From positions 11,037,579 through 11,101,578 of the forward strand of contig NC_134935.1 in the NCBI RefSeq assembly GCF_051020765.1: a DNA stretch of 64,000 bases, written 5' to 3'. Position 1 is the first letter of the stretch. Each line of letters begins with the position of its first letter. This DNA comes from Lasioglossum baleicum. Its lineage: Eukaryota; Arthropoda; Insecta; Hymenoptera; Halictidae. Below, in pieces: positions 50,939-63,872 of this stretch. Position numbers and translations under genes: made by a program. A model generated the notes under the pieces. It searched no databases and had not been told where the DNA came from. It saw only the letters and a list, made by a program, of their open reading frames with translations.

Positions 50939-53599
50939 CTGTAAATACGATAAAGTAAGAATCATTAAAAATCGGTCTAAAAGAAAATCTCATTACCGGC
51001 GATTGGTAATATAGAGTACTTCGATAACGACTTTAGACTTCGACGGGTATTTATGTGTTCTGCTTTACCGATCGTCGTGAAATCATAAAGGGATCACCAG
51101 TTACCGTTAGTTTCACATGAAAACGCAGAAGTAATAATAATAACAATACCAAAGAGTAAATACATCGCACACACAGTTACTAGTCGTCCACACGAGGAGT
51201 GTACACGTTGAAACCGGCCGGCGAGCACGTGGCAGCTCGTGCGTATTCTCGGTCCCTGACCTACGTCACCGTATTATGATCTACGCGTAGAATTCACTGC
51301 ATCGTGCCGCGGGAATCACCGAACGGTATAGAAAGAGAAAGACGCAGCAACCCAACAAAAGGAAACGAGATCACTGGAGCACAGAGAGACACGCGCATAC
51401 GGTGATATTAAATCCGTGAAAAGGGTCAATCGACGACGTATCCTCACGAAACAGATTCCGCCCAGCCCTTCGTCTCTTTAACGGAGTATCGCCGAAGACT
51501 TTCGAATTTTCCCTTTTCCGCAGATCAATTTCGAAAGCTCGGTGCTTTGAAAATCGTCGATGGGGTGCCGTTGCCCTTCCCTGTCTTCGGACGGGGGAGA
51601 GGTCACTCCTTTTTTGCGAGAACGTGTAAGCCTGGGCCAGGGTAGAGCGAGATGGTCAGTGGGTGGCGGCGGCGGCTATCCCTCGACCCCTTCACCCACT
51701 TCCGCCCCCTCTGTCCACCCAGACCTAACCTCACCCTACCCTCCGACCCCCCGCCCTCCGCCCCACCACTCCCCTCCGGCTTCCATCACCCTCAGTCCCG
51801 TTTCCTCGCCCATTGGCGTTGCCCACCCGTCCGCTTCCCGTCCCTCGTCACCCTCGTTCCGCGCGACCCCTTCAACCGGCACCCACGTGGGACGCAAGAC
51901 GAGGGTGTGAGGCAGCAGACAACGCGGAGATACCGCTGCCGCGCCGCGTCGAACCGAGCCGCGCCGAGCCGCGCGGCAGCTGCGTTCAGTGTTTCTCAAC
52001 CATCAACTTACGTGTCCTGAACGCGATAATTTACAACCTTCACGGAACCCGTCGTCTCTCTGCGGCGTGAATATCGCGAGATATATGACACCCGCCACCG
52101 CTATAAATACATCCCCCTATACAGGATTTAATGGCACGCTGCGGCTCTGCGAAATTAACAGAGATCGCTAACTTTTCGATAATTTTCCTTTCCTTATATC
52201 CCGCGGATTTTCCCCGACCTTAGGTTGTTGGGTAATCGTTACCCAGGAGCCAGCCATCTGACGCCACTGGTCAATACGTGCCAATTTATCTTTCACTTTT
52301 GTCCGCGAAAATATCTCGAGTCCTTACAGCCATTTCAGGCCACTAGTTAGGCATTTTAAGCGTTGTCGTTATTAATATTATAGAGTTGAAGTACGAACGG
52401 TGTATGTATATTTATCGGCCAACCTGTATAGCTAAATTTATAAAAATAGAAAATCAGAAATAGCTGAAGAATTGTAAAATTACGATCACCAACAGATCGC
52501 AAAAAGGAGACAGATTGAAACGAAATCCCGCGATAACTCCTGGTTATCCGTGTGCCCAATTTGGTTAACAAACCCCTTTTGTGTGTGGCTTTTCCTTACA
52601 ATATACTATTTTCTACATTTTTTATTTGAGGACAAAGGACTAATTTGCAAGAGTTTATTAGTAGATGTCTCTTATCTTTATGCGATTTAATTCAAATAAG
52701 GCACATTTGATTTTCTTCCTCTAGTTTCCTGATTGAAATGAAAATTTTACGATAATTTCCAGTACGATGCTGCTAATATAAGATCGATTTCTAATGGTAA
52801 TTCAATTGTATAATTATAGGTGAAACCCGTTTACCGATCGGCGAATCGATAGATCGTGCGCGCACCGTGAATTCTGAGTACAACTTACTTTCTCGAGGGC
52901 GAACTTGATTTGTTAGCAAGAAGATTCGAAGACTTTCCCGTGCCACGGAACCCTTTAAAGTGGATAGAACACCGTCAAAGCCCGATATCTTTATCGAGTG
53001 CGTGATACAGTAGAATTACATATAACGCGATCAATTCAGAAAAATATCGAAAGTATCGGAGCCGGCTTCAAGGTCCTCGCGACCTTTCCGAGATATTATC
53101 AGCGACCAATACTTCGATCGCGGAAACCGTGTTTACTGTGATATAGCCATATGTCGCGGGTCTCAGCCCATTATGTTGTTAGCTGAAACGGTCTTCGACG
53201 AGACTTCGCCGTTATTATTCAAAAATCAATTTCCACTGAACGGAACCGGTGCTTTGAAAATCGAGGATTCTTTCGTGACGGTATAAACGAAATCTAATTA
53301 AGCACGCGGTGGTTAATATTTATGTTTACGAATTTTCTGTAGACAATTCGCGAGGGCAGCGGCATTATAAAGTATGTAATTACTTTTAAACGGGAAAAGA
53401 AAATAGTACGTATCGCGGCTGACAATTAGGTGCTTATTTACGCCCACTACGTTACACAAAGGCGACTACCCGACTCTTTCTTTAGATTCTTGGCCGAAGA
53501 CGGGCTGCCTTGTCATTTGTCTACTAATATACCTTCCGTTTCAAGCGTTTATTTCATCGTTTAAAAATTCGTGCCTCCACTTATTTTATGGTATGTATC
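50939..53599. other. DRC7 upstream region, no exon recognised
   Basis: A GC-rich, C-rich tract at 51640-51980 supports overlapping proline-rich frames in several registers, which looks like low-complexity DNA. I looked for the missing DRC7 N-terminal exons and found none with confidence. The rest shows nothing recognisable. Confidence 0.4.
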
Positions 53600-53885
53600 T
53601 ACAGTCGGTGTACAAAGTATTCGTACACCATTTATAAAAACGAATAAATTTTTCAAAATTGGACTCAGCAGCTTGAGTTTTTTTGAGACGTTAGAAGGGT
53701 TAGTTTACTAGCTAATGTGTAAATAATTTTTTTTTAAATTGTTATTGGTCGCAATTGCGAAGGAAATAGTAAAGATCACGATTTTTTATTTTTTATCTCT
53801 AAAAAGAAACTCAAGCTGTTAGGTCCAATTTTGAAAAAGTAATTCGTTTTTTTAATGTGCAGGAATACTTTGTACACCGACTGTA
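53600..53885. mobile_element. Complete Tc1/mariner-like miniature TIR element (286 bp with TA)
   Basis: TACAGTCGGTGTACAAAGTA at the left and TACTTTGTACACCGACTGTA at the right are perfect inverted termini flanked by TA. Further in, CAGCTTGAGTTT..TTTTGAG pairs with CTCAAGCTGTT. No transposase is encoded. A partial copy forms the start of this window. Confidence 0.8.
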
Positions 53886-54882
53886 TATCATTATCATTAT
53901 TTCTTAATCTTATTTTTGAAAATCTGTCTTTATCAATATAATAACACTAAACGAAGCTTAGATTACGTTGCTGGGGGTGGCTTGTTCGTCACAATCGAAA
54001 TTGCTATTGTTGAAGGACCCTTTAAAAGGAGTTTGAAAAATTATGAGATAATCGCCGGTAGATAATGTGGGAAAAATAAATAATATAGTTATATTAATCA
54101 GGTTATACGGGAGTCTATCTAAAAGATGTGCGGCTTTGATCTTGTATTCGATAGAGGAAAATTTTTTGGCTACACTGGTTGATTTTGGCTAGAAATCAAT
54201 CAGCAAGCTGTTAAAAGTCCCGCATAGATAAGAGTACCTATAGTTCGGACTTCGCTTATAGCCCTAAACAACTCAGGATTAAGATGTCAGCGGAAAAGGC
54301 GCCTGTTGAGAGCAGCGCAAGCTTGGCATGGAAAAATGTGGTATTTTCATGGAAGTGAAGCTGGTCTGGCTATGATCGGCAGGAAAACGAGCGATTTGTA
54401 AAGGGGCTCGAAATCCTTTAATTCCGTGGCACAGAGAGGCCACCGATAATTCCGGTTGGCATGCCGGTTCGTCCCGCCCTGGACCGATCTACGTCCACTT
54501 CCGTGGACGTAGCGAACGTGATTTACGCCGAGACGATGCTCGTCGGTATCGGTTCGCGGGATGCATGATCAAAGCGCGACGGTCGAAAGCGCGGATCGAA
54601 GCGCTGATTGGACGGGCTTGGGAGCGGGGTGCCGCGAGATAGCGCTTTTCGGGACGCCTCGATGTCGTGCTCGCCGCTGTTGGCCGCCGTATCGAGGACG
54701 TTATCCGTGGACGCGACCAGAGAGTGCTATGTGTGCCTTCACACAAGCTCGCGTGGGGAACACCGACGAGCGTACACCGGATCTTGAGCGTGTTGGCGCG
54801 CGTTGGGAGATGGAACGACCGAGGGCGAAGGAAAGGAGGAGGGATCCGGGGGGAAAAGAGAGATGGAGAGAGAACCGAGAGC

Positions 54883-54916
<34 letters not shown>

Positions 54917-55494
54917 CAGGGGGGGGGGACAGCCTGTGGAAACGGAGCGAGAGAGATAGCGATAGGGAGCGAGGCCTAAATCAGGGGCGATCGCACCGAG
55001 CGACGTCGCTATCTCTCTGAATATGCGAACCACTATTTGGCGTCCGCGGCGCGTACCTACCTAGTACCCGGTATTACTAGATACTAGATAGTACCTAGCC
55101 CCTGCTGCCGCTTCCTACAGGCTGAACCACACGACTTACCCGCCGCGATCGTTCGCCTAGCCTGACACACGTTGATTACCCACTTTTTCGCGGGTATTTC
55201 GTCATGCTTCGAGGCTGTACCGCCTATCCGGTATGGGTACTCGCTCGCGCGCGAAACCAACTTTATTTCACCTTTATCTGCTTCGTCAAATAAACGAAGA
55301 CACTGACGCATCTGTGTTGCAATCTGTTCCTCGGAAGAATCTAATATATGCTCGTAGTTGTATGTACATAATAGCTGTCCACCCTACTTCATGCACGAAA
55401 TATGTGGGTTATAGGAATATTCTGGACTGCTGTAACTTAAAGGAATGATTGGAAGTAGAGGTACGTCTTCACTTCACTTCTGTTTCTTATAATT
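53886..55494. other. Intergenic with purine-rich simple repeats
   Basis: A GA-rich tract at 54830-54955 contains AGAGAGAGAGAGAAAGAG runs and a G9 run. Frames across it are arginine/glutamate low complexity. CCGTGGACG motifs occur at 54490-54720. No gene was recognised. Confidence 0.5.
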
Positions 55495-55677
55495 AGACTG
55501 CGGATGTTTATGCAGTTTGCAATTTTTGTAGACGAATTTTAAGAAAGGGGAATCGAATGAACTCTCCTTTCAGTGGTACATAGTAGTCTTCACAAGTCTG
55601 AAATAAATCAGAATCGTATTAAATTCTGTCAAATTTTATACTCTAGCATTTTTTGAAAATTTTCAGATCTGCAGTCT
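55495..55677. mobile_element. AGACTGC-family small TIR element, complete copy
   Basis: It starts AGACTGCGGATGTTTATGC and ends TTTCAGATCTGCAGTCT. It is 183 bp, non-coding, and of the same family as the three intronic copies. Confidence 0.65.
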
Positions 55678-58613
55678 ACCTATAATTGATTTCGAAAATC
55701 AAATTATACCGAAACCGTGATTTCAGAGTACCGTGTTAATATCGAAATCGTGTTCTCGGAATACCGTGTCGTAAGAGGGCCGAGTCTACATGAAACGAAA
55801 GATTGCTCATCTAATCCAGAAAATGGGTGGGTTTGCTGAACGAGCGTGTGAGGTTTAACGAAGTGGACAACAATTCTAACGGAAGAAATGGAAGCTAGTT
55901 CGTTGTAGTTGGATGATCGGGTAGGACGGGCAACATGATTCACCCTGTACACCTTGGCTAGATGTACCATCGGCTATGTGCGTCCCTCCACGCGAGGAAG
56001 TGTAGGACGCCCTAGACCAACACTCACGCGCTCCGGTTTACATCTACGCGGTTTACATGCCCTGCGGACCGTGCGCCTCGGCTCCGAACAAGCCGCGATG
56101 CTCGGCGTTGTGTACACGGTGCTCAGAAAGTTACGAATCCGAAACTCGGAGCCCGTTATACGATTCCGTCCAGCATCGGAAGCGAGGGTCGGCCAACCGA
56201 CCGCGCGGGGACCTTTTATCGTTGTCGCGTCCGCGATTACGCGAGGCGAGGCGAGGCGAGGCGGTTCCCGGGTCTCCAGGAATATTTACCCGCCAACAGA
56301 AGAAAAGTATATCCGGCCGGCAAATATCCGATATGTTTGCCGTGATAGTTAGGATTTATTTATCGGCATTTTCGACGAGGAAAAGCGGAATTGTAAACGA
56401 GGGAGTTATCGCATCCACGATGAAGGTCGCCGATCTCCGGAGTAAGATTAGACCGGGAAACTACCCGAAAACTATTTGCAAGCGTTAAGCTGTCAATCAA
56501 ACTTATTAGACGCGCGTTACATTATTTACTGCTTGCCAGAGATTCGTCTCGGCGACTACCGAGACCGGTTTCTTTTGTACCGCCAGATCTAATAAGGGAT
56601 GTACAAGAGAAAACTGAAAATTCACATCGACTAGGGTAAAAGAATTCCCAAAAATGCACCTATTTTTCAGGTTCATTGTTACTCCCCTTAATATTATTCC
56701 CGCTTCCCTTGGATTTAATCCGCAAGATTTCGAACTGAATTTTAAGTAGGAATATTTCTCCCTTCAGCCGCTCGCATTGTGCTCACGACGCACAACGTGT
56801 GTGATCGTGAGAGAAAAAATAAGGGGTAGTCGCGACAGCAATTGTAAAGAAAGGGGGTTAATGCTGCGGTTAATAGGGCGGACATTATCGTGTTGTCGTT
56901 TTCTATAATTCACTTACGAGGGGAAATGATACGATTAATGCTTGTCTAACTTGTTGAGCGGTTATGCCGATTTACTTTCGTAACAGAGTTCGAAGATTCG
57001 CGTGTTCTCGTCACCCACCCCCTACCACCCCCGGAAAGTTTCGTTCGGGGGTTTGGCGAGGACGAATAGAAGGCGTGTTTCTATGAAGTTTAAAACTGGG
57101 CTCGCGCCGGGGGTACTCCCAGTCTTCGTTCTACACAATCAACGGTATAATCCGTTCAGTCGCTCGACGAAGTTACGAACTTGCTCCCTCGGTCCTCCAC
57201 GAGTGGAAAGTATTCGGAACAGCTGGTTACGTAAATAGTCGTGATTAACGCGAAGGATCAACAGAATTTCAGTAACAACGATCCGGGTTCCCTGAATGAA
57301 ATCGTGTGCCTTTTATCCGGCCGATTGTTTGTCAGCTTGCAGCCGAACCGTGTCGACTTCAACCTGTTAACCGGCGCCGACGAGTTAACTCGTCGCTTGC
57401 ATTTCATTTTAACCATCTATCATTTCCCGTTTCCTTATTCGTTTGCTGGAAAGTTTCTCAGTCAAACGCTATTACGATACCACACGTTTTAGTATCCCAA
57501 CATGCTTCAAATTTGAAATAGCAACAACACAAGCAACACTGTTTATTGTACAAATCGATAAGGCTTCAATGTAGCATTGTAATTAAGTAATTTTTATGTT
57601 TCACTGTTTAGTTCGGATGATGTAGGTTCATGTTTCATTTGTATATTTCATGTCTTGAGTTTGCACCGATGAAGTAAGCCAAAGGCTACACCTAATCTGA
57701 CCGGCGAAAGTTCAAAAGAAAGGGAAACCGTTCTAAACCATGGTGTACGGTGTACGCCATGACAGGCTCGGTTTACCCGTAAGCTTACGTCACGCGACTT
57801 CGAGGAACTTGAGAGAAGATGGAAGAAAAAACACCGGGAGATTTCATAGAATGATCATCGAGAAACTACTGAAAACCAGTTTCACGCTTCGAGCAGCGGC
57901 GGACGTAAAATGAGTGCCACGTCGCGACGCAACCGTTTGAGAATTTCGGAAACGTTCGATGGTCATTCTTTCGTCTCGTTGTTCGTTCGTGCATTTCCAT
58001 TAAGTCCCACTCGAGAGCATTATGATTCTCGCGGGTCGCGAATATCGCGGATTACGTAATCGCGTCGGTCTATACATACCCAAGCCGAATTGGAGCGAAG
58101 CCGTCGGCGTTCGCGATTAAATAGACTCACCGCGTGCTCATGCTCGCGCGTTCATGCCTTTTCTATTAGGTCGACCCATAAGAGTCATGTTTTTTCCGTC
58201 GCACGACTCCGAGGCGTTGATAAACGATCCAGCTCCTGATTCATTTCGATTCTTTTATCGCGCGACCCTCGAGCGAACTCGATTTGCTTACGAGAATACC
58301 TAAAGCCGTATCCATTGAACTATCCACGGTCACGTGACCGTAATTGCGCGCGAGCAACTGTGTCCAACGAAAATTCTACAAATTCTGCAATGAAAACAGC
58401 GACTATGTTTGCAATTTGTATTCTTGCCAGGATTTAGTGCGTGATACATTCATCGGTGTCGCGAATTGCGCGAGATCGTTGATGTTTGTAACGAACGAAA
58501 TCCCGAGGCGGTTGTTGATAGGTGTCATGGCGCCGAACACTGTTATCGTGTATCTAATTATATAGTATTTATAATAATTATATAAAAACAGTTACTCGAA
58601 TTAATATTCGGAC
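55678..58613. other. Intergenic, nothing recognised
   Basis: A GCGAG pentamer repeat lies at about 56234-56262. Open frames at 55954-56488 and 57002-57521 overlap one another and lack recognisable domains. Their GC-rich setting makes chance frames likely. Confidence 0.4.
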
Positions 58614-59060
58614 CCTCTAAAAAAGGCGATAATTTTTTTAATATTGTACTATACGATTTGAACTTTTTTGGGAAGCTAGAGCAATTAGTTTACTACAGGA
58701 TGTGAAGGATGTGGGAATTTTGTAGTTCTCGTAGGGGAACCAGTTGGAACTCCCTGTACTAAAACACACGTTATAAGAACAAAGAAGATTAGATGATTGC
58801 AAACATTCGTGCCCGATTTGAAAATCAAACACAAAATGGTTACGTTCCAAAATAATTCATATTGTTTATATTATTAAATATGTTGTTATCCAATCAATTA
58901 CTAACCATTTAAGTATTGCATGAGGTAAATATTACATCAATTTCATATCCATAAAATGAAAAAAATTACAAACAATGGAGTTATTCTAAGTCGGAAGAAA
59001 TGTTTAATTTTCTTGTTAAAATAAGTCCGAGTGCAAAGGGTTAATCGATTACATTGTGAC
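58614..59060. repeat. Dispersed repeat, related to 660-1300
   Basis: Positions 58925-59045 on the complement match 670-700 and 950-1040 (CATTTCTTCCGAC, TTTTATGGATATGAAATTGA, TTAACCCTTTGCA). Positions 58614-58720 resemble the sequence near 1140-1210. Confidence 0.5.
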
Positions 59061-61830
59061 CACCATTTTATAATTTTCCGATTATTTTGATGTCTGAAAC
59101 CTCGTTTATTGTACGGAGGCATGTTTCGTTGCAGAACTTCGATTGTAGCACGCATTTCCGGTCCCGTTCCGTGCAAGGACCGAGGTTCTACCGTACATGT
59201 ATGCATGAAGGTTCGCAGGGAGGCGTGATAAGGCAGCGCGAGGGGTTAGAGCGGAGTCGGGAGGCGTTCGGGCGGTCGGAGGCTCGTAAACTATCTGCAG
59301 AGCTAACGCCATAATATATCAATAGCATCGGTACACCAAATCCTGTCGCAACGAGCCACCGCGGCGCGGCGGGCCCCTCATCGACGGCCGTTACAAATAT
59401 GCCGGTGACAGAGAGTCCCGCGAGCGAAAACGGCCGGTGCTCGGCGTGCTCTAACGAGCCGGACACGTGTTTCCGACGTCGCCGCTATAAAGTAAGTACA
59501 TACGTATATACGGAACACGCGTGTCTCGCCTGGCGGAGTGTACAAACACGCGGGTGTGCACCCGTATACGTGCGAGCAAACCCGGCACGTTCGAAGCCCT
59601 AGAGCCGGTTTTCAATGAGCGTCCCGCTGGAAGAAGAGGGAGAGAAACGCCGGAAAGAGAAAGGGTAGAGCAGAGAACTCCGCGAGAGAGACAGAGTGGG
59701 GGGAGGGTTATGTGTGTGTGTGTGTGTGTGTATGAGAGACAGAGAGAATAACGAGAGAATATATGTAGCGCAAGCGCCGGAGAGAGAAGAAGCGAAAGAG
59801 GAATAGCGTAGAGGGTGAGAGAGGAGGCAGGCAAGAATGGACGAGAGCGGGAGGAATATAAACCCTTATCGAAATCGTGATTCACCCCACATTCTCCGGA
59901 GAGACCCCCTAACCTATTAACATCCATATCGCAATAACAGATACACGTGTACACTTCACCGTATTCCCACACGGTCATTCGTCCTCGCTCACCTTCGTAA
60001 TTGGCCGCTATTCCAGCGGCGGCCACGGAAAAAACTTGAACCGCCGTGTCACCGCAATTATCCGCCGCCGTGATATACTCGAATTATACAACCTCTCTTC
60101 GGGGAGGGAAAGGGGGAGGTGGGGGACGATTGTTTCGAGTGCCACGGATAATTCTGCGGGAGTTCTTTTCTCTTCTTTTTTCCACTTTGTATCTTTTCCA
60201 CGCGTGTCCTCTCCGCTTTACTCTCTGTCCGCCGGTTTTTACGGCGATGCATTAAACGGTCTCGAACTGTTTTTAATGCGGTCCGCAAAAATGACTGGAC
60301 CGAACGAAGGTGAGAATTTTTCGTTTTTGGCTCGCAACTCCCTGTTTGCACGACGAGTTCGCGCGAATTGACATTTTTGCGGGTGGTTTCTGGGAATGTC
60401 CAACTCAATGAAACACTGTCCCCTTTTTCTCGGTGTTTTCATTAAGTTGAGAATAATAAAAAAATTGGAACTTTTCTGCTGTATATTGATTTTGTGATTT
60501 TTAACACGTTGGACGCGCCAACCTCTTGACCGAACACTGCGCGAGTTAAGCGGTCACCCCTACAAATCGATCGAAAAATCTTTTTTCCATGGATCGCTTC
60601 GAAGACATTTCAGAAATGGGGATGTATGTGAAAAATGAGTTTGAATTTGCTTATAGTATTTGTGGTTAATAATTTGCAGCTAATAGTATTCGAGCAACCA
60701 GAAAATGGTTGAGACCAGCAATTTCGCTGAACGACAAGTCGGCGCGGGTATTACGAAATTAGTAATTGAATCGTAAACGGGTAAGTAGATAGCGCTTACA
60801 AGTGTTATTGTTTCGAGAATCCTTTCCGCCGTCACCCGTTTATACCAGATTCTTTCTCTAATCCGAGGAATGGTTACTTTGGTTCTCGCTCGGTTCGTTT
60901 ACGGAGCAAGTTTCCCCGTTAAAAGGAACTTTAAGCACTTCCGAGAGAGGCTGACGTTAAATAAGGTGGAGGACCATTAAGGATCGTCAGGTCGGACCTT
61001 ATGAAGTACCGTGAATACTTGTGAATGAAATCAACGCTGTCCTCTCGACGAAAGTGAAAAGAATGTATTCAAACGGCCCGGACAAAGAGAGAAACGCGAG
61101 GAGGGACGCGCGATTCACTCGATGACGAACGACGCTGCCCGTTTCAGCTACTATACACGCTGTACATGCCGAGATAAAAGTGTGTTAGCACATCACGGTC
61201 TCTCGCTCGCTATGACACTAATTTTGCAATAACAGTGAGCAGAATTACTTGCATACATTTCAACGAGCAGCTAATTTCTTGCAAAATATTCCAATATCAA
61301 CGTCGACTTTGATGTTGGAGACCGTATTCAAAGTTCTCCTCTTCTCTCGCTGTACAATCTCATTGACGGGACCAAGGCGAGCGTATACAAACCAATTAGT
61401 CAACCGGTAGAATCAGTTATTAACTTTTACAACTTGCATCCCACTTTCCATTAGAGCTTATTATATCTCACTACTCCAAAGTGGTGTTCTATCAATTTAA
61501 GCATATAATTGCGACATTGACAAATGTTGCCGAACATTTCATTCGGTTTACAACTTGATAGAATCCTTCAGTTATGTAAACTTCTTATTTCAACAAATAT
61601 AGACCGCAATCTGTGACACGGTATTCGTGACTACAAAATTTCCGAGCTCCGGTGATTACGAATTCATCTGGTCCGATCGGACATCGCTCGAATGCGAGAC
61701 ACCTAATTATCGAGATCGTAGACCGGTCTCGGATAGCAGCCGAGCAAATTTTTCGCCGAAATACCACGATATTATAATCCGTGGCGTTTCGTCCGGGAAT
61801 TACCCAGGGTATCTAGGACCGCGATCGCCA
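59061..61830. other. Intergenic, nothing recognised beyond a TG repeat
   Basis: A TG repeat occurs at about 59709-59731, with AGAGAG tracts around it. Frames here are low complexity or short. Confidence 0.4.
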
Positions 61831-63690
61831 TTAAGGATCTAGCACGGGAACGATCGCATCGCGGGTCCGGGGGGATGACGAGGAGTGAGGGGAAGGGGCG
61901 GTTGAGCCGCGGCGATGGGTTGCATGGGGGTGAGGGTGTGCTGCGAGGGTGGCGTGGGTCGAAGGGGGTGGTCGGGGATCGTCAGCGAGGTTGGATGGCC
62001 GGATTCGCGCTAGGAGAGAAATGGATGCCGGTTTTCGGGCGGACACCCAGTGCATCGAGATAGATAGGTAGATAGACGTCCGGATAGATGCATGCCACGG
62101 CAGCCGGTAAGGGATGCCGAGGGGTAGCGCAAAGCAGGCGGGCAACGGGCGTCCGAGGGGAGTGGGTTGCAGAGGGTGGTTTGCGGGGGGTGGTGGTAGG
62201 TGGTCGCGGTGAGACGCGAGACGAAGGTGGGATGAGGAGGAAGAGCAAGAGGATGAGGTGGAGGTGGAGGAGGAGGAGGAGGAGGTGGAAGAGGATGACG
62301 AGGAGGAGGTGGAGCAGAAAGGGGTCGATGGTGGGTGGGTTGGCGAAGGGTGAGTGGGCCGGGTGGGTGGTGGCGGTGGTTCTCTCGCTGATTACGTCGC
62401 AGGATGGTCAGGAGAGAGAAACGCCGGAGAGGATGCTGCTACGCCGTCGGTCGGTGGTGCGCGGAGGAGGCCGGTTTGCTGGATAGGGGCGAATATATCC
62501 GCAATGTCCTACCACCAACCCTATACCCGGTCCTATCTTCGTCCTCCCGGTGTTCCTCTCTCCGTCTTCCTCTCTCGCTCCCGTAGTGTCTACCCGTCTG
62601 TCTTCGTTCACGCCGGTATTCTCTTCCTCTAGCCATAGTCGCCGGGTATAAGACTCTCCTCGTCTCGCACCCGTTGGACTTCGTCCGTAACCGACCACCT
62701 CTTTCCCACCGACGACGCCGGCAGCCTCCCGGGTGGCAGGGCCCTAAGCTAAACTAAGCTACGCCAGGATAGGATAGCGCCAGGAGGATAGGATGGGATA
62801 GGATGGTTGGATGGTGCCCACCTACCCTCGCGCGCACACATACACACAACCACATCGAGGACGTCGACGACGAGAACGACGACGACGTCGACGGTGCGAC
62901 GGTACGACAACGACGACGACGACGGTACGACGGTACGGCGGTACGACGACGGCATCGGGAACGGCGACGGCGACGATCCCTCGTGCAGAAGCAACCCACC
63001 CTCCTCGTGTTCTCGCCGTCTCCGTTCCTTCCATATCCATCCGGCTATCTGGTTCCTCGTCCCACCTTCTTCCTCGCTAACCGTCTCTCGCACCAACGCT
63101 CCGCGCGCGTCCCATACTTTCGTCCCTCGGTCTCGCTCCTACCAGCCAGTAACACCCACGGACCCCCCGGGGGGTTAGTTAGGGGTGGTATATTGACGGC
63201 CGGCGTCGCGAGGACGCCTATACTTAGTGTGCCGGCGAACCGACGCGTTTCCAGCTAGGCGTCCACCTCTCCCCCCGTTCCACCCCGCGTTCACCCTCCC
63301 TCGGTCTTCTAGCTCTCCACCCTCTGTCCGCCACCCTCGGCCACCCTTCACGACCACCACCCTCCTGCACCCTCTGCCGACGACCCATTCTACACCCTCT
63401 GCTGCCACCTTCCTAGAACCCTCCCCTCCCCCGAACCCCGCTCTGACTCTCTCTCTCGGTCCATCCTTCGTCCACCACCCAACGACGAACCATCGTCGAC
63501 AACCCTCCCACTCCCTTCACCCACCACCCCTTTTTCACGACCTTCCTTTGCCTCGACCCTACGTCCTATCGTAGGGTTCTCTAGGTGCAAAGAGGCCAAA
63601 GGATCGCGGTCGTCGCCGCGGACCGAATCAAAGACGTGTATCTCTGCTCGTCCATCGGGTTTCGGTGCTAGCGAGTTCGATGCTGCCCCT
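61831..63690. repeat. GC-rich low-complexity tract
   Basis: G-rich sequence with GAGGTGG-type runs (61870-62380) is followed by a GACGACGAC/GGTACGACG tract (62840-62990) and C/T-rich sequence (63250-63540). Numerous open frames exist on both strands in all registers, which indicates composition and not coding. The tract could belong to a long 5' UTR or promoter of a gene beyond the window. Confidence 0.5.
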
Positions 63691-63698
63691 TAAAAAAA

Positions 63699-63872
63699 AT
63701 GATCGTCTCGTTCATGCCGAAGATGCCGGACGAAGACGGCGATTGCGGTAGCTTCTCGAGAGGGGTGACGGGAGGGACGAGCGGCCATGGCGAGAGCCGA
63801 GGCGACCAGGTTGCAACGCGGACGACGACGACGGCGAAATCGATGCCTCCGGGCACTGCGAGAGCTTCGTGA
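63699..63872 (+). CDS. Possible short frame or first coding exon
   Basis: An ATG after a run of A opens a 57-codon frame beginning MIVSFMPKMPDEDGDCGSFS and ending TGA. It follows the low-complexity tract. It could be the first coding exon of a gene that continues past the window, if a donor inside it is used, or a chance frame in GC-rich DNA. I recognise no family. Confidence 0.15.
   Translation: MIVSFMPKMPDEDGDCGSFSRGVTGGTSGHGESRGDQVATRTTTTAKSMPPGTARAS

Noticed and set aside
50949..51064. An extra upstream DRC7 exon ending near 51000
   Set aside because: Frames there are broken by stops in all but very short stretches, and no family residues appear.
51560..52020. Proline-rich plus-strand frames of about 120 codons
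   Set aside because: The DNA is C-rich low complexity and is open in several frames on both strands at once.
62088..63574. Many Arg-, Gly-, Thr- and Pro-rich frames of 90-150 codons
   Set aside because: They come from GAC, GGT and CCT repeats; composition explains them, and frames on both strands are equally long.
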